From Planctomycetaceae bacterium (GTDB taxonomy: Bacteria; Planctomycetota; Planctomycetia; Pirellulales; UBA1268), in NCBI GenBank assembly GCA_947453125.1, contig CANGGC010000001.1:1-51101 (forward strand): DNA of 51,101 bases, written 5' to 3'. The translations under genes and the position numbers were made by a program. Positions 1 to 9,545 of the stretch are shown here, one piece after another; position 1 is the stretch's first letter; each line of letters starts with the position of its first letter. The notes beneath the pieces are model-generated. The model saw only the letters and a list, made by a program, of their open reading frames with translations, ran no database searches and had not been told where the DNA came from.

Positions 1-1
1 C

Positions 2-3000
2 GCCGAGCTGGGGGCCGAGGCGGTCCGCAAACTCCTCCTCGGGCTCGACCTGGTCAGTCTCTCCAAGGAACTCCGCGAGGAGCTCCACACAACCGGCTCG
101 AAACAGAAGAAGAAGGATCTCGTCAACCGCCTCAAGATCGTCGAGGCGATTCGTGACAGCGAAAACAAGCCCGAGTGGATGGTCCTTGACGTCATCCCGG
201 TCATCCCCCCGGATCTCCGTCCGCTCGTGATGCTCGATTCCGGCAACTTCGCCACCAGCGACCTCAATGACCTCTACCGCCGGATCATCAACCGCAACAA
301 TCGTCTGAAGAAACTCGTCGACCTCAACGCCCCCGAGGTCATCATCCGCAATGAGAAGCGGATGCTGCAGCAGTCCGTCGACGCCCTGTTCGACAACAAC
401 CGCTGCAAGCGGCCGGTGCTCGCCTCGAGCAACCGCCCGCTCAAGAGCCTTACCGACATGATCAAGGGGAAGCAGGGCCGCTTCCGGGAAAACCTCCTCG
501 GCAAACGTGTCGATTACTCGGCGCGGAGCGTGATCGTCGTCGGCCCGACGCTCCGGCTCCACCAGTGCGGCCTGCCGAAGAAGATCGCGCTGGAGCTCTA
601 TCAGCCGTTCATCATCCGGCGGCTCAAGGAGCTCGGCCACGCCGACACGATCAAGAGCGCCAAGAAGATGCTCGAGCGGAAGGACGCCGAGGTGTGGGAC
701 ATCCTCGAGGAGGTGATCCGCAACCACCCGGTGCTCCTCAACCGTGCCCCGACGCTCCACCGCATGGGCATCCAGGCGTTTGAGCCGATCCTCGTCGAGG
801 GGAACGCGATCAAGCTCCATCCGCTGGTCTGCAAGGGCTTCAATGCCGACTTCGACGGCGATCAGATGGCCGTCCACTTGCCGCTCTCGATCGAGGCCCA
901 GGTCGAAGCCCACACGTTGATGCTGTCGACGAACAACATCTTCAGCCCCGCTAACGGTGCCCCGATCATCAGCCCTTCGCAGGACGTGGTGATGGGTTGC
1001 TACTACCTCACCATGCAACTCCCCGGCCGTAAGGGGGAGGGGATGGTGTTCAAGAATGTCGAGGAGGTGGAACTGGCCCACTCGCTCGGCAAGGTGGAGA
1101 CGCACGCCAAGATCCGGGTCAAACTCCCGTCCAAGCGTCGCCTCAAGATGGAGGACATGTCGCAGTCGAAGCCCGGCGCGATCATCGAGACGACTGCTGG
1201 CCGCGTCCTCTTCAACTCCGTTCTTCCCGAAGGGATGCTCTTCTACAACATCCCGATGCGGTCGAGCGAGTTGGCCCGCGTGATCTCCGACTGCTACCAG
1301 GCCCTCGGACGACGTCGCACGATCGACCTTCTCGACGACATGAACCGCACCGGCTTCAAGTGGAGCACGAAAAGTGGTCTTTCGTTCGCCACCGACGATC
1401 TCATCACCCCGACAGACAAGTCGAAGATCATCGGTGACGCCGAGAAGGAGGTCTTCAAGATCCTCAAGCGTTACCAGAAGGGCGTGATCACCGACGGCGA
1501 GCGTTACAACTCGGTGCTCGATGCGTGGACGCACGCCCGCGAGGAGATCACCAAGGGAATGATGGCCGCCCTCGAGAAGGACACGGCCAGCGAATCCCGG
1601 CGTGACGGCTACGTCAACCCGATCTACCTCATGGCCCACTCCGGTGCCCGTGGTGGTGTGGAGCAGATCCGTCAGCTCGCGGGAATGCGTGGACTGATGG
1701 CCAAGCCGTCGGGGAAGATCATCGAGACGCCGATCAAGGCGAACTTCCGAGAGGGGCTGACCGTCCTCGAGTACTTCAGCTCGACGCACGGTGCCCGCAA
1801 GGGACTGGCCGACACCGCTCTGAAGACGGCCGACTCGGGCTACCTCACCCGCAAACTGGCCGACGTCGCCCAGAATGTCGTGGTCACGATGCACGACTGC
1901 GGCACGCCTCAGGGGGTGCAAAAGGGGGTTATCTACCGCGGTGAGAAGGTCGAGGTTCGGCTCGCCGACAGCCTCCGTGGACGCGTTAGCCGGGCAGATA
2001 TCTCCAACCCCATCAGCGGTGAGGTGATCGCCCGTGAGGACGATTTGATCACGCCCAAGATCGCTCAGCAGATCGAGGAACTCGGGCTGGAGAAGGTGCT
2101 GGTCCGCAGCCCGCTGACCTGCGAGGCGCCGCTCGGCGTCTGCCGCCTCTGCTACGGCATGGATCTTTCGACTGGCTCGCTCGTCGAGGAGGGAATGGCC
2201 GTCGGCATCATTGCCGCCCAGAGCATCGGCGAGCCGGGTACGCAGTTGACGATGCGCACGTTCCACATCGGTGGCGTCGGTCAGCGTGCCCTCGAGGAGA
2301 ACCAGAGCAAGACGAAGCGTGCCGGAACGGTGCGGTTTGCCCGGCTTCGCAGCGTGCCTGACGAGAACGGCCAGCAGGTCGTGCTCGCCCGCAACGGTGA
2401 GATCACCATCAGCGATGCCAAGGGGAACGATCTCGAGAAGATCGACGTTCCGGCCGGTGCCATTCTCAAGGTCAAGGAGGGGGACGAGGTCAAGCCGGGC
2501 ACCGTGCTCGTCCAGTGGGATCCGCACTCGATCCCGATCCTCTCGGAAGTCTCCGGAAAGGTTCGCTACGAGGACGTCATCGAGGGCGAGACGGTTCGTA
2601 TCGAGAAGGATCCCAGCGGCCACATCCGCCGGATGATCATGGAGCACAAGGGCGTTTACCAGCCGCAGATCGCGCTGCTCGATGATGACGGCAAGACCCT
2701 CGGCTTCTACTACCTCCCCGAGAAGGCCTACATCGAGGTCAATGAGGGAGAGATCGTCAAGGCGGGTCACATCCTTGCCAAGACGCCCCGCGAGGCGTCG
2801 GGGACCCAGGACATCACCGGCGGTCTGCCCCGTGTGACGGAGATCTTCGAGGCCCGCAAGCCGAAGGATCCCGCGATCATGGCCGAGATCAGCGGTCGCG
2901 TCGAGGTGAAGGGGGAGAAGCGGCGCGGCAAGCGGACCATCGTCGTCCGTAACGAATCGGGACGCGAGGAGGAGCATCTCGTCAGCCAGGGTAAGCACAT

Positions 3001-3817
3001 GCGAGTGCACACCGGCGACGAGGTGAAGGAAGGGGAGGCGCTCGTTGACGGGCCGCTGGTCCCCCATGACATTCTCCGCATCTCGGGCGAGGATGCCGTG
3101 CAGCAGTATCTCGTTCGCGAGATCCAAAACGTCTATCGCAGCCAGCGTGTCGACATCGACGACAAGCACATCGAGATCATCGTGTCGCAGATGTTGCGGA
3201 AGGTGAAGATCGAGTTGGTCGGCGATACGACCCTGCTTCCGGGGAGCGTCATGGACAAGTTCGAGTTCCAGCAGGCCAACAAGCAGATTGCTGAAAGCCT
3301 GCGGATCACCGACAAGGGAGACAGTGAGTTCGCGGTCGGGTCGGTCGTGCCGAAGGAAATCCTCGCGCAGGCCAATGCCCAGATCGAGACCCTCGGCGGC
3401 ACGCCGGCCAAGGGCACCAAGCCGAAGCCGGCCACGGCGAGCACCCAACTGCTCGGGATCACCAAGGCGAGCGTTCAGAGTTCGAGCTTCATCTCGGCGG
3501 CCAGCTTCCAGGAAACGACCAAGGTCCTCACCGAAGCCGCCTTGGCCGGCAAGGTCGACAACCTTGTCGGGCTCAAGGAGAACGTCATCCTCGGCCACCT
3601 CATCCCGGCCGGAACCGGCTTCAACACGTTCCAGAGTTCGGAGGTCCGGGTTCGCCCCGAGGCCCTTGATTCGATGCGGCACGACCGAGTCGAGAATCGG
3701 CTCGTCCAACAGTTCCCCCTCCTCGAGGATTCGGCTCCGGGGATCGACTCGCGGCTCGGTGGTGACTCCGACGTGGCCACCCTCCCCGAGACCGACCAGA
3801 CACGCGAACAACTCTGA
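2..3817 (+). CDS. rpoC: DNA-directed RNA polymerase subunit beta' (5' end missing)
   Basis: This is the largest catalytic subunit of RNA polymerase. The frame is open from base 2 and enters mid-protein, so the true start lies upstream of the window; 1271 codons are visible. The catalytic Mg-binding motif NADFDGDQM lies at 842-868. Since it sits near residue 460 in E. coli beta', roughly 180 N-terminal residues, including the first zinc site, are missing. The second zinc site is present as DCGT followed by CEAPLGVCRLC. The trigger-loop/bridge region and the C-terminal LKENVILGHLIPAGTGF motif are intact. A hydrophilic tail of about 60 residues follows that motif. The next gene is not rpsL or rpsG; a secreted protein of unknown function follows after about 200 bases. 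Identity is certain. Confidence 0.99.
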   Translation, partial: AELGAEAVRKLLLGLDLVSLSKELREELHTTGSKQKKKDLVNRLKIVEAIRDSENKPEWMVLDVIPVIPPDLRPLVMLDSGNFATSDLNDLYRRIINRNNRLKKLVDLNAPEVIIRNEKRMLQQSVDALFDNNRCKRPVLASSNRPLKSLTDMIKGKQGRFRENLLGKRVDYSARSVIVVGPTLRLHQCGLPKKIALELYQPFIIRRLKELGHADTIKSAKKMLERKDAEVWDILEEVIRNHPVLLNRAPTLHRMGIQAFEPILVEGNAIKLHPLVCKGFNADFDGDQMAVHLPLSIEAQVEAHTLMLSTNNIFSPANGAPIISPSQDVVMGCYYLTMQLPGRKGEGMVFKNVEEVELAHSLGKVETHAKIRVKLPSKRRLKMEDMSQSKPGAIIETTAGRVLFNSVLPEGMLFYNIPMRSSELARVISDCYQALGRRRTIDLLDDMNRTGFKWSTKSGLSFATDDLITPTDKSKIIGDAEKEVFKILKRYQKGVITDGERYNSVLDAWTHAREEITKGMMAALEKDTASESRRDGYVNPIYLMAHSGARGGVEQIRQLAGMRGLMAKPSGKIIETPIKANFREGLTVLEYFSSTHGARKGLADTALKTADSGYLTRKLADVAQNVVVTMHDCGTPQGVQKGVIYRGEKVEVRLADSLRGRVSRADISNPISGEVIAREDDLITPKIAQQIEELGLEKVLVRSPLTCEAPLGVCRLCYGMDLSTGSLVEEGMAVGIIAAQSIGEPGTQLTMRTFHIGGVGQRALEENQSKTKRAGTVRFARLRSVPDENGQQVVLARNGEITISDAKGNDLEKIDVPAGAILKVKEGDEVKPGTVLVQWDPHSIPILSEVSGKVRYEDVIEGETVRIEKDPSGHIRRMIMEHKGVYQPQIALLDDDGKTLGFYYLPEKAYIEVNEGEIVKAGHILAKTPREASGTQDITGGLPRVTEIFEARKPKDPAIMAEISGRVEVKGEKRRGKRTIVVRNESGREEEHLVSQGKHMRVHTGDEVKEGEALVDGPLVPHDILRISGEDAVQQYLVREIQNVYRSQRVDIDDKHIEIIVSQMLRKVKIELVGDTTLLPGSVMDKFEFQQANKQIAESLRITDKGDSEFAVGSVVPKEILAQANAQIETLGGTPAKGTKPKPATASTQLLGITKASVQSSSFISAASFQETTKVLTEAALAGKVDNLVGLKENVILGHLIPAGTGFNTFQSSEVRVRPEALDSMRHDRVENRLVQQFPLLEDSAPGIDSRLGGDSDVATLPETDQTREQL

Positions 3818-4020
3818 TCCGCGGGAGTGGCCCGGTCGGACGGATGTCGTGCCGATCGGGCCAGAACACCAGTCGATCGTGGCCCGAAAAGGGCCGGCCG
3901 GGAATCGCCCTTCCGGTGGTGACGGTCGGACCGTCGGTGCCGTGGGGAAGTGACGGTGTGCGGTTGGATGCACCCCAGCGCCGAAGGACCATGGAACGGC
4001 CTTCTCTCCGGAGCCACTCC

Positions 4021-4968
4021 ATGCGTCCCTCCAAAGCCCCCCGCCGCAACCGGCTTGTCGGCGATCCATCGACGGGATCGAGAGCGCTTCTTGTCGGCCT
4101 GATGCTCGTCATGGCTGGAAATGGCGACTTCCCTGTCGTTCATGGACAGGTTGTCCCCTACAACCCCTACGCCGACAGCCAAGACCCCACGCCGCCGGTA
4201 CTCCCCGACGGAACAATCCACTGGGGGACGTTCTTCAAGTCGGCGGCGATTCAAAAAGCCTACGAGCGACTCTGGAACCTCGGTGCCTGCCGCAACACGA
4301 ACAAGGCGATCACGATCCCCGTCGAGAACAACAAACTGTCGATCGACAGCCTCCCGGAGGACGAGTTCCGTGGGGTGGTGCAGGCGGTCACCGGAACCAA
4401 CGCCGGGGGCGCCGTGGCCTTTCTCCAGACGCCCAAGGACGGATCCGGGGGGGTGGAAAGGGTCGCCCTCCTCCATCCGGCAGGTGTGTCACGGGTCGAT
4501 GTCTCGGGGACTGCCGGAGTGTCTCTGCTCGTCCCCGGCATGGTCGTCCGCTTCCAGGCAAACGTCGACAGCAAGGGGAGGGGAACGGCCCCGATCCATG
4601 TCCTCCATGTGGCCACTCCCTCGGCAGAGGCCAAACCGACCGCTGTCACGCCCGGGCTCGACGAGATGGTGATCGGGAAAGTCGTCCAAATGAAGCGGGG
4701 AAACCTCTCCGTCCGAGTCGATGCGGGGAAGATCCGCCGCCTGACGCTGCCCCTGGCCGACGACGCCGTCGTCGAGGTGGCGACGTCCCAGATCGGCCTG
4801 ATCAGGCCCGGCGACGTCATCGAAATCAAAGGAAGGCTTTGGACGGGTGAAGGGGCGCTCGGTGACGGCACCGTTTTCGCGGACCAACTCACCGTCACCA
4901 AGAAGGCCTCCGCGGCAGGAGGTTCCCCTGGGGAACATGCCGACGCCGCCGACCTCGGGGCACGCTGA
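4021..4968 (+). CDS. Secreted protein with two beta-rich OB-like modules
   Basis: This is a 315-residue exported protein of unknown function. The ATG at 4021 was chosen because it gives a signal-peptide-like start: basic residues 4-11, a hydrophobic stretch around 22-32, then a likely cleavage near the VHGQ at 40-43. The frame is open further upstream but that part is Arg/Pro-rich and unconvincing. Two similar halves can be seen. Residues about 117-199 begin FRGVVQAV and residues about 217-293 begin VIGKVVQM; each contains alternating short hydrophobic strands and a PGxVxxxxG turn, which resembles OB-like (DUF5666-type) modules. That fold is inferred from pattern only. It lies between rpoC and a formylglycine-generating enzyme on the same strand and probably has its own expression signal. 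Confidence 0.75.
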   Translation: MRPSKAPRRNRLVGDPSTGSRALLVGLMLVMAGNGDFPVVHGQVVPYNPYADSQDPTPPVLPDGTIHWGTFFKSAAIQKAYERLWNLGACRNTNKAITIPVENNKLSIDSLPEDEFRGVVQAVTGTNAGGAVAFLQTPKDGSGGVERVALLHPAGVSRVDVSGTAGVSLLVPGMVVRFQANVDSKGRGTAPIHVLHVATPSAEAKPTAVTPGLDEMVIGKVVQMKRGNLSVRVDAGKIRRLTLPLADDAVVEVATSQIGLIRPGDVIEIKGRLWTGEGALGDGTVFADQLTVTKKASAAGGSPGEHADAADLGAR

Positions 4969-5091
4969 CCGGAAGGCGGCCGGACCAGGAGCGCTTCCCG
5001 AGGACGGGCTGGTGTGACAGACTTCATAGGACTGGCCGTGCGGGCGCCACCCGAGGCACTTCCCCCCGTCGATTCCCCGGAGTTCCGTCCG

Positions 5092-6219
5092 ATGGCGGTA
5101 CGTCATCCCGCCCAGCGTGGCATCCCCTCGCCGATCATCCTCGGCCTGGGAGCAGCGACGGCTCTCGCCTGTGTCGTGCTCCTCGCCACCCGGGACAACG
5201 ATCAGGGCGGTCGATTGTCCGCGAGGGGATTCGAGGCGACGCGGCCCGCCACCGCGTCCCCACCGACCACATTCCCCGAGGGGATGGTGTGGATTCCGGG
5301 CGGGGAGTTCTCAATGGGATGTGACGACCCACGCGGCAAACCGTTCGGCGGCAAAGACCCGATGCCGGATGCCAGGCCGGTGCACCGCGTCCATATCGAC
5401 GGTTACTGGATCGATTCCACGGAGGTGACCAACGACCAGTTCGCGGCGTTTGTGGCCGCCACCGGCTACGTGACGGTGGCCGAGACGCCCCCCCGCGCTG
5501 AGGACTTTCCCGGCGCACCTCCTGAAAACCTCGTGGCCGGCTCGATCGTCTTCTCCCCTCCCGACGGGCCCGTATCGTTCGACAATCATTACCAATGGTG
5601 GGCGTACATCCCCGGCGCCAACTGGCGCCATCCCACCGGCCCCGACAGTTCCATCGAAGGTCTCGGCACTCACCCGGTGGTGCAGATCGCCCACGACGAC
5701 GCGGTGGCCTACGCGGTGTGGGCTGGCAAGCGACTGCCGACCGAGGCCGAATGGGAGTTCGCCGCCCGCGGTGGATTGACCGGCGCGATGTATCCCTGGG
5801 GAGACGAGTTTCAACCGGAAGGCAGGGAGATGGCCAACACTTGGCAGGGGCCGTTTCCGAACCCCAATACTGCCGAGGATGGCTTCGTGTTCGCGGCTCC
5901 CGTCGCGACGTTCCCTGCCAACGGCTACGGTCTCTACGACATGTCGGGCAACGTCTGGGAGTGGTGTGCCGACTGGTACCGCCCCGACACCTACGCCCGC
6001 GATGCCCGCAGACCGGGCCAGCCCCTGCGAAACCCACAGGGGCCGGACACGAGCCATGACCCGCAGGAACCGGGGCAAGCGAAACGGGTGCTCCGCGGCG
6101 GTTCTTTTCTCTGCACCGAACAGTACTGCTCCCGGTACATCGTCGGCACCCGGGGAAAGGGTGAGGTGTCGAGCGGCGCCAACCACATCGGCTTCCGTTG
6201 TGTGCGTTCGCCGGATTGA
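5092..6219 (+). CDS. Formylglycine-generating enzyme (FGE-sulfatase family), N-terminally anchored
   Basis: FGE oxidises a cysteine of sulfatases to formylglycine. The domain begins around FPEGMVWIPGGEFSMG and ends GFRCV. The segment GGSFLCTEQYC close to the C-terminus retains both cysteines of the active site (C341 and C346 from this start), which in authentic FGE bind copper; many SUMF1-like relatives lack them. This argues for an active enzyme, in keeping with the sulfatase-rich genomes of planctomycetes. Residues about 13-33 form one hydrophobic helix preceded by basic residues, so the domain is probably anchored outside the cytoplasm. A GTG at 5014 with GAGGA nine bases upstream is an alternative start adding 26 residues. 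The ATG also has a GGAG at good spacing. The stop codon abuts the stop of the convergent polX gene with no base between. Confidence 0.9.
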   Translation: MAVRHPAQRGIPSPIILGLGAATALACVVLLATRDNDQGGRLSARGFEATRPATASPPTTFPEGMVWIPGGEFSMGCDDPRGKPFGGKDPMPDARPVHRVHIDGYWIDSTEVTNDQFAAFVAATGYVTVAETPPRAEDFPGAPPENLVAGSIVFSPPDGPVSFDNHYQWWAYIPGANWRHPTGPDSSIEGLGTHPVVQIAHDDAVAYAVWAGKRLPTEAEWEFAARGGLTGAMYPWGDEFQPEGREMANTWQGPFPNPNTAEDGFVFAAPVATFPANGYGLYDMSGNVWEWCADWYRPDTYARDARRPGQPLRNPQGPDTSHDPQEPGQAKRVLRGGSFLCTEQYCSRYIVGTRGKGEVSSGANHIGFRCVRSPD

Positions 6220-7977
6220 TCAGGTCGATCGCGGCCCAAGCAGGTTGCGGAACTCGCTCCAGCCGAGGGTGTTGACGACGTCAACGCTGGTCAACCCGGC
6301 GCGGCGCGCCTGGAGCACACCGCACCGCATCACGCCGAGCCCCCGGACCGAATGGGCATCGGTGGAGATCACCATCCGTACCCCGGCCCGCCGCGCCGCA
6401 GCCGCGTGGTGGTCGTCGAGATCGAGCCGGCTCGGATGGGCGTTGATCTCCAGGAACGTTCCCGAAAGCGAGGCAGCTGCGATCACCGCCTCCATGTCGA
6501 CGTCGTACGCGGGCCGACGGTTGATGAGCCGGCCGGTGGGGTGCCCAATGACCCTCACGGCCGGGTGACGAATCGCCTCGAGAATCCGCTCCGTGATCCT
6601 CTCCCGGGGCTGGGATTGCCCGTAGTGGAGACTGGCCACGACCCAGTCCGCCCGCGCGAGGACGTGATCAGGGAGATCGAGCCCGCCACGCTCGAGCATG
6701 TCGACCTCGATCCCCTTGAGGACCACGATCGGCGCCTGCCCTTCGGCGGCGAGTGTCTCATTGAGCCGGTCGATGCGATCCCATTGCCGCAGGAGCCGCG
6801 TCTCGTCCAAGCCGCGAGCCATCGAGACCCGCTGGCTATGATCCGTGATAGCGATGTACTCAAGGCCACGCTCCCGGGCGCCCCGCACCATGTCGGCGAG
6901 CGTGTCCTCGCCGTCGGTGTCGGTGGTGTGCATGTGGAGATCACCGCGGATATCGCGATCCTCGACGAGGCGCGGAAGCCTCACCTCCGCGGCAAGCGCC
7001 AGTTCGTCACGGCCCTCGCGGAGTTCTGGGGGGATCCAGGCGAGCCCGAGGGCATGGTAAACCTCGGCCTCGGTCTCGGCTGTCGGCGGTTGTGCTGGAG
7101 CCGAGGGACCGACCGGCTGGAAGCCGTACTCGTTGAGCGACCACCCGTGTTCGCGGGCCCTCGAGCGGACGCGGATGTTGTGTTCCTTGGAGCCGGTGAA
7201 GTACAGCCAGGCGGCCCCGAAGGCTGCGGAGACGACAACCCGGAGATCGATCTGCATGCCACGCGGCCCGCGGATGCTCGACTTCGTTCCCCCGGAGGCG
7301 ATCACGTCCGTCGTGTGATCCCAGTGGCGGAAGTGTTCCATGACCGTAGCCGCATCGGTCGCCACCGCGACGAGGTCGATGTCGCCGACCGTCTCGCACC
7401 CCCGGCGCCAACTCCCGGCGGCCTCGATCCGCTCCACCGCCGGGCATCCCCGCATCCAGGCGAGGACGTCAGCCACGACCTGATCGGCATCGTCCCAGAG
7501 TTGCCGCTGCACGGCAGCACCACGGACGAAGGCGAGGTTCTTGAGGATCGAGGCCTCCGTCTTCTCGCCGAAGCCCTTCACGCCCCGCACGCGTTCCCCG
7601 CGGCAGGCCTCCTCGAGTGAGTTGAGCGAATCGATGCCTAGCGCATCGACGAGTTGCCGGACCTTCTTTGGACCGAGGCCCGGGATCCGCAGCAAATCGA
7701 ATACGTCTGCCGGGACCCTCCCCGACAACTCCTCCAGGAGCGGGAGCCGACCGGTGTCGAGGATCGTCCCGATCTTGGCGGCAAGATCCCGACCGATGCC
7801 CTCGAGATCGGTGAGGGATCTCGCGCCATCGGCCCTGATCGCATCGAGCGACTCGATCTGGCCGGCGATGGTTCGCGCGGCAGCACGGTACGCGCGGACC
7901 CTGAACGCGTTCTCCCCTTCGTATTCGAGGAGATCGGCGAGACGATCGAAGAGGGCGGCGACGTCGGCGTTTGTCAC
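6220..7977 (-). CDS. polX: DNA polymerase/3'-5' exonuclease PolX
   Basis: This family-X polymerase, fused to a PHP exonuclease/phosphatase domain, acts in DNA gap filling and base excision repair. The 585-residue product has the usual length. In order: helix-hairpin-helix motifs (IPGLGPKKV near residue 98 and VKGFGEKT near 133), the nucleotidyltransferase signature GSWRRG at 188-193 with catalytic DID at 199-201 and the third Asp at D244 (MQIDLRV), then the PHP domain from about 345 with DLHMHT, ITDHS, SLHYGQ, INAHPSRLDL and STDAH metal ligands. All key residues are present, so both activities are predicted. The GTG start at 7977 was chosen because it gives the family N-terminus; the frame is open upstream but reads as Arg/Pro-rich sequence antisense to the next gene. 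It starts 19 bases after that upstream gene ends and is likely cotranscribed with it. Confidence 0.97.
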   Translation of the reverse strand: MTNADVAALFDRLADLLEYEGENAFRVRAYRAAARTIAGQIESLDAIRADGARSLTDLEGIGRDLAAKIGTILDTGRLPLLEELSGRVPADVFDLLRIPGLGPKKVRQLVDALGIDSLNSLEEACRGERVRGVKGFGEKTEASILKNLAFVRGAAVQRQLWDDADQVVADVLAWMRGCPAVERIEAAGSWRRGCETVGDIDLVAVATDAATVMEHFRHWDHTTDVIASGGTKSSIRGPRGMQIDLRVVVSAAFGAAWLYFTGSKEHNIRVRSRAREHGWSLNEYGFQPVGPSAPAQPPTAETEAEVYHALGLAWIPPELREGRDELALAAEVRLPRLVEDRDIRGDLHMHTTDTDGEDTLADMVRGARERGLEYIAITDHSQRVSMARGLDETRLLRQWDRIDRLNETLAAEGQAPIVVLKGIEVDMLERGGLDLPDHVLARADWVVASLHYGQSQPRERITERILEAIRHPAVRVIGHPTGRLINRRPAYDVDMEAVIAAASLSGTFLEINAHPSRLDLDDHHAAAARRAGVRMVISTDAHSVRGLGVMRCGVLQARRAGLTSVDVVNTLGWSEFRNLLGPRST

Positions 7978-7996
7978 GGACGATCCCGGGGGCGGC

Positions 7997-9271
7997 TCAC
8001 TGCTGCGAACGCGAGGGGAGGGCCGCCGTGGGATAGGCCGCCGCACGGGGGGCAACCGGCTGCCACGAGGTGGTGTGGGCCGTCGGAGCCAGCAGCCGGG
8101 GGAAGGCCCCGGTGGTCGTCCCCGGCCCAGGGCCCGGAACCGTGGGCATGCTGGGAGCCATAGCACGGGGAGCCGGGCTAGCCGGTGCGGCAGGAATCGG
8201 CACCAATCGTTGGGCACCGGCCTGCGGGGCTTCGCCGGTGAGCGGAGTGGCGGCAGGGGCTTGGCCGGCGGCCGGCGCGTTCCCTGTCGCCGCCGGTGCC
8301 GTGGCACCGCTCCCGGCCGCGGCCGGAGCTGCGGTCGCTGCCGCCGCCGGGACCGCCCCGGCCTGACCGGCAGCCGGAGACTTCGGCAATTCCGGGATCG
8401 GCCGCAGCGACGGGGCGGGCGTCAGCGACGGAGGAGCGGTGGGCTGGAGCGTCGGCACCTGCTGAAGCGTCGGTGCAAAGGAGCCACCCTGGGGAACGAT
8501 CTGCGGTTGGTAGGTGGGCTGGGCGACAGCCCCTCCCTGCTGGAGCGCCGGAGCCGAGATGCTCGTCTGCCCAGGCACGATCTGCTGCGGGATGTCGGCA
8601 CCGGCTGCCCCCCAGGCCTGCGGAGCGGTCTGCACCGGCGCGGCGAACGGGCTGGTCGCCGCGCCAGCCGGTCCGGGAGCGACGTTGGTCCCCGGGACCC
8701 ACGCCGAAGGGGAGGCAGCGGCTGGTGCCATCACGGGAGCCCCGACGGCCGGTTGTGTGTAAGCGGGTTGCGCATAGGCGGGCTGGGCGTACGCCGGCTG
8801 GGCATAGCCCTGCTGGGGCTGCATCTGCACATACTTTGTCGAGTAGACCGCCCGGTATTGGGTGACCGGCACGTTGACGGGCTGCTGGACGTAGTTCGTC
8901 ACCTGCTCCATGCAATCGCGCGGGCAACCGGTGCAGGGATCGATCTCGCACGAAGGCTTGTAACTCGTCACCGGCACCGAGCGGTACTCAGTCCGGTACG
9001 TCGTCTCGGGAACGTAGCTCACCTGCTGGACGGGAACGGTGACTGGGGGCGGCGGCGCGACAGGTACCGGCGCCATCACCGGCGCCATGGCCGGTGCCGC
9101 CACCGGGGCCACGACCGGCGCGATAGCGTAGGCCTGCGGAGCCTTGTTGAAGCACGAGTGGAAGCCGGCGAACAGATCATTGAGACAGCACTGCGCCATG
9201 CCGACGCGCGGTCCTGCCACCATGAGAACTCCCGCCAGATTCAGCGTTACGACCATTCGCCGCACGTTCAT
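7997..9271 (-). CDS. Secreted Pro/Ala/Gln-rich protein with Cys pairs and YAQPA repeats
   Basis: This is a 424-residue exported protein of unknown function, probably part of the cell surface. The ATG at 9271 is preceded by GAGGAG at six bases and starts a signal peptide ending near GMAQC. Just after it comes a short conserved-looking patch with CCLNDLF and FHSCF. A central part contains Tyr-rich elements (YVPETTYRTEYRSVPV type) and the segment CEIDPCTGCPRDCMEQV. A run of four five-residue YAQPA-type repeats follows (DNA at 8747-8806). The second half is low-complexity Ala/Pro/Gln/Gly. Tyr/Pro/Gln-rich proteins with CTGCP-like motifs recur in planctomycete genomes; no activity is predicted. 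It lies immediately upstream of polX on the same strand. Confidence 0.75.
   Translation of the reverse strand: MNVRRMVVTLNLAGVLMVAGPRVGMAQCCLNDLFAGFHSCFNKAPQAYAIAPVVAPVAAPAMAPVMAPVPVAPPPPVTVPVQQVSYVPETTYRTEYRSVPVTSYKPSCEIDPCTGCPRDCMEQVTNYVQQPVNVPVTQYRAVYSTKYVQMQPQQGYAQPAYAQPAYAQPAYTQPAVGAPVMAPAAASPSAWVPGTNVAPGPAGAATSPFAAPVQTAPQAWGAAGADIPQQIVPGQTSISAPALQQGGAVAQPTYQPQIVPQGGSFAPTLQQVPTLQPTAPPSLTPAPSLRPIPELPKSPAAGQAGAVPAAAATAAPAAAGSGATAPAATGNAPAAGQAPAATPLTGEAPQAGAQRLVPIPAAPASPAPRAMAPSMPTVPGPGPGTTTGAFPRLLAPTAHTTSWQPVAPRAAAYPTAALPSRSQQ
8747..8806 (-). repeat. Four tandem 15-bp coding repeats (YAQPA)
   Basis: Four consecutive 15-base units encode YAQPA three times and YTQPA once, inside the secreted Pro-rich protein. 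The unit length is a multiple of three, so gain or loss of a unit would change protein length without a frameshift. Confidence 0.8.
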
Positions 9272-9545
9272 GACTCGCTCCTCGGAATCGACCCGACCAC
9301 CACTTCCGGTCAACCGCACGCCGCAGAGCGCGGCCTTCACGGTCGCCATCTCCTCCGCGATCCTGTCTAGCGTAGGTTGCCGGCGGGGGGGGTTGGGGAA
9401 AGTATTTCGTCATCGGAATCATGAATTCCCGTGGCGGGCCCGGCAGGACCGTCACGACTCGCACAGTCGGAACTTCCTGCGACGGCGGGAAGGTTTCGGC
9501 GTCGCGATGATCGCCGCCTTCGCCCGCCATGACGGCGAAAACGCG

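Noticed and set aside
3881..3895. GGCCC-GAAAA-GGGCC hairpin after rpoC as terminator
   Set aside because: Only a 5-bp stem and no run of T after it; not enough for an intrinsic terminator call.
7541..9370. 609-codon plus-strand frame opposite polX and the secreted protein
   Set aside because: Arg/Gly/His-rich composition and no signal; the two minus-strand genes explain the region.
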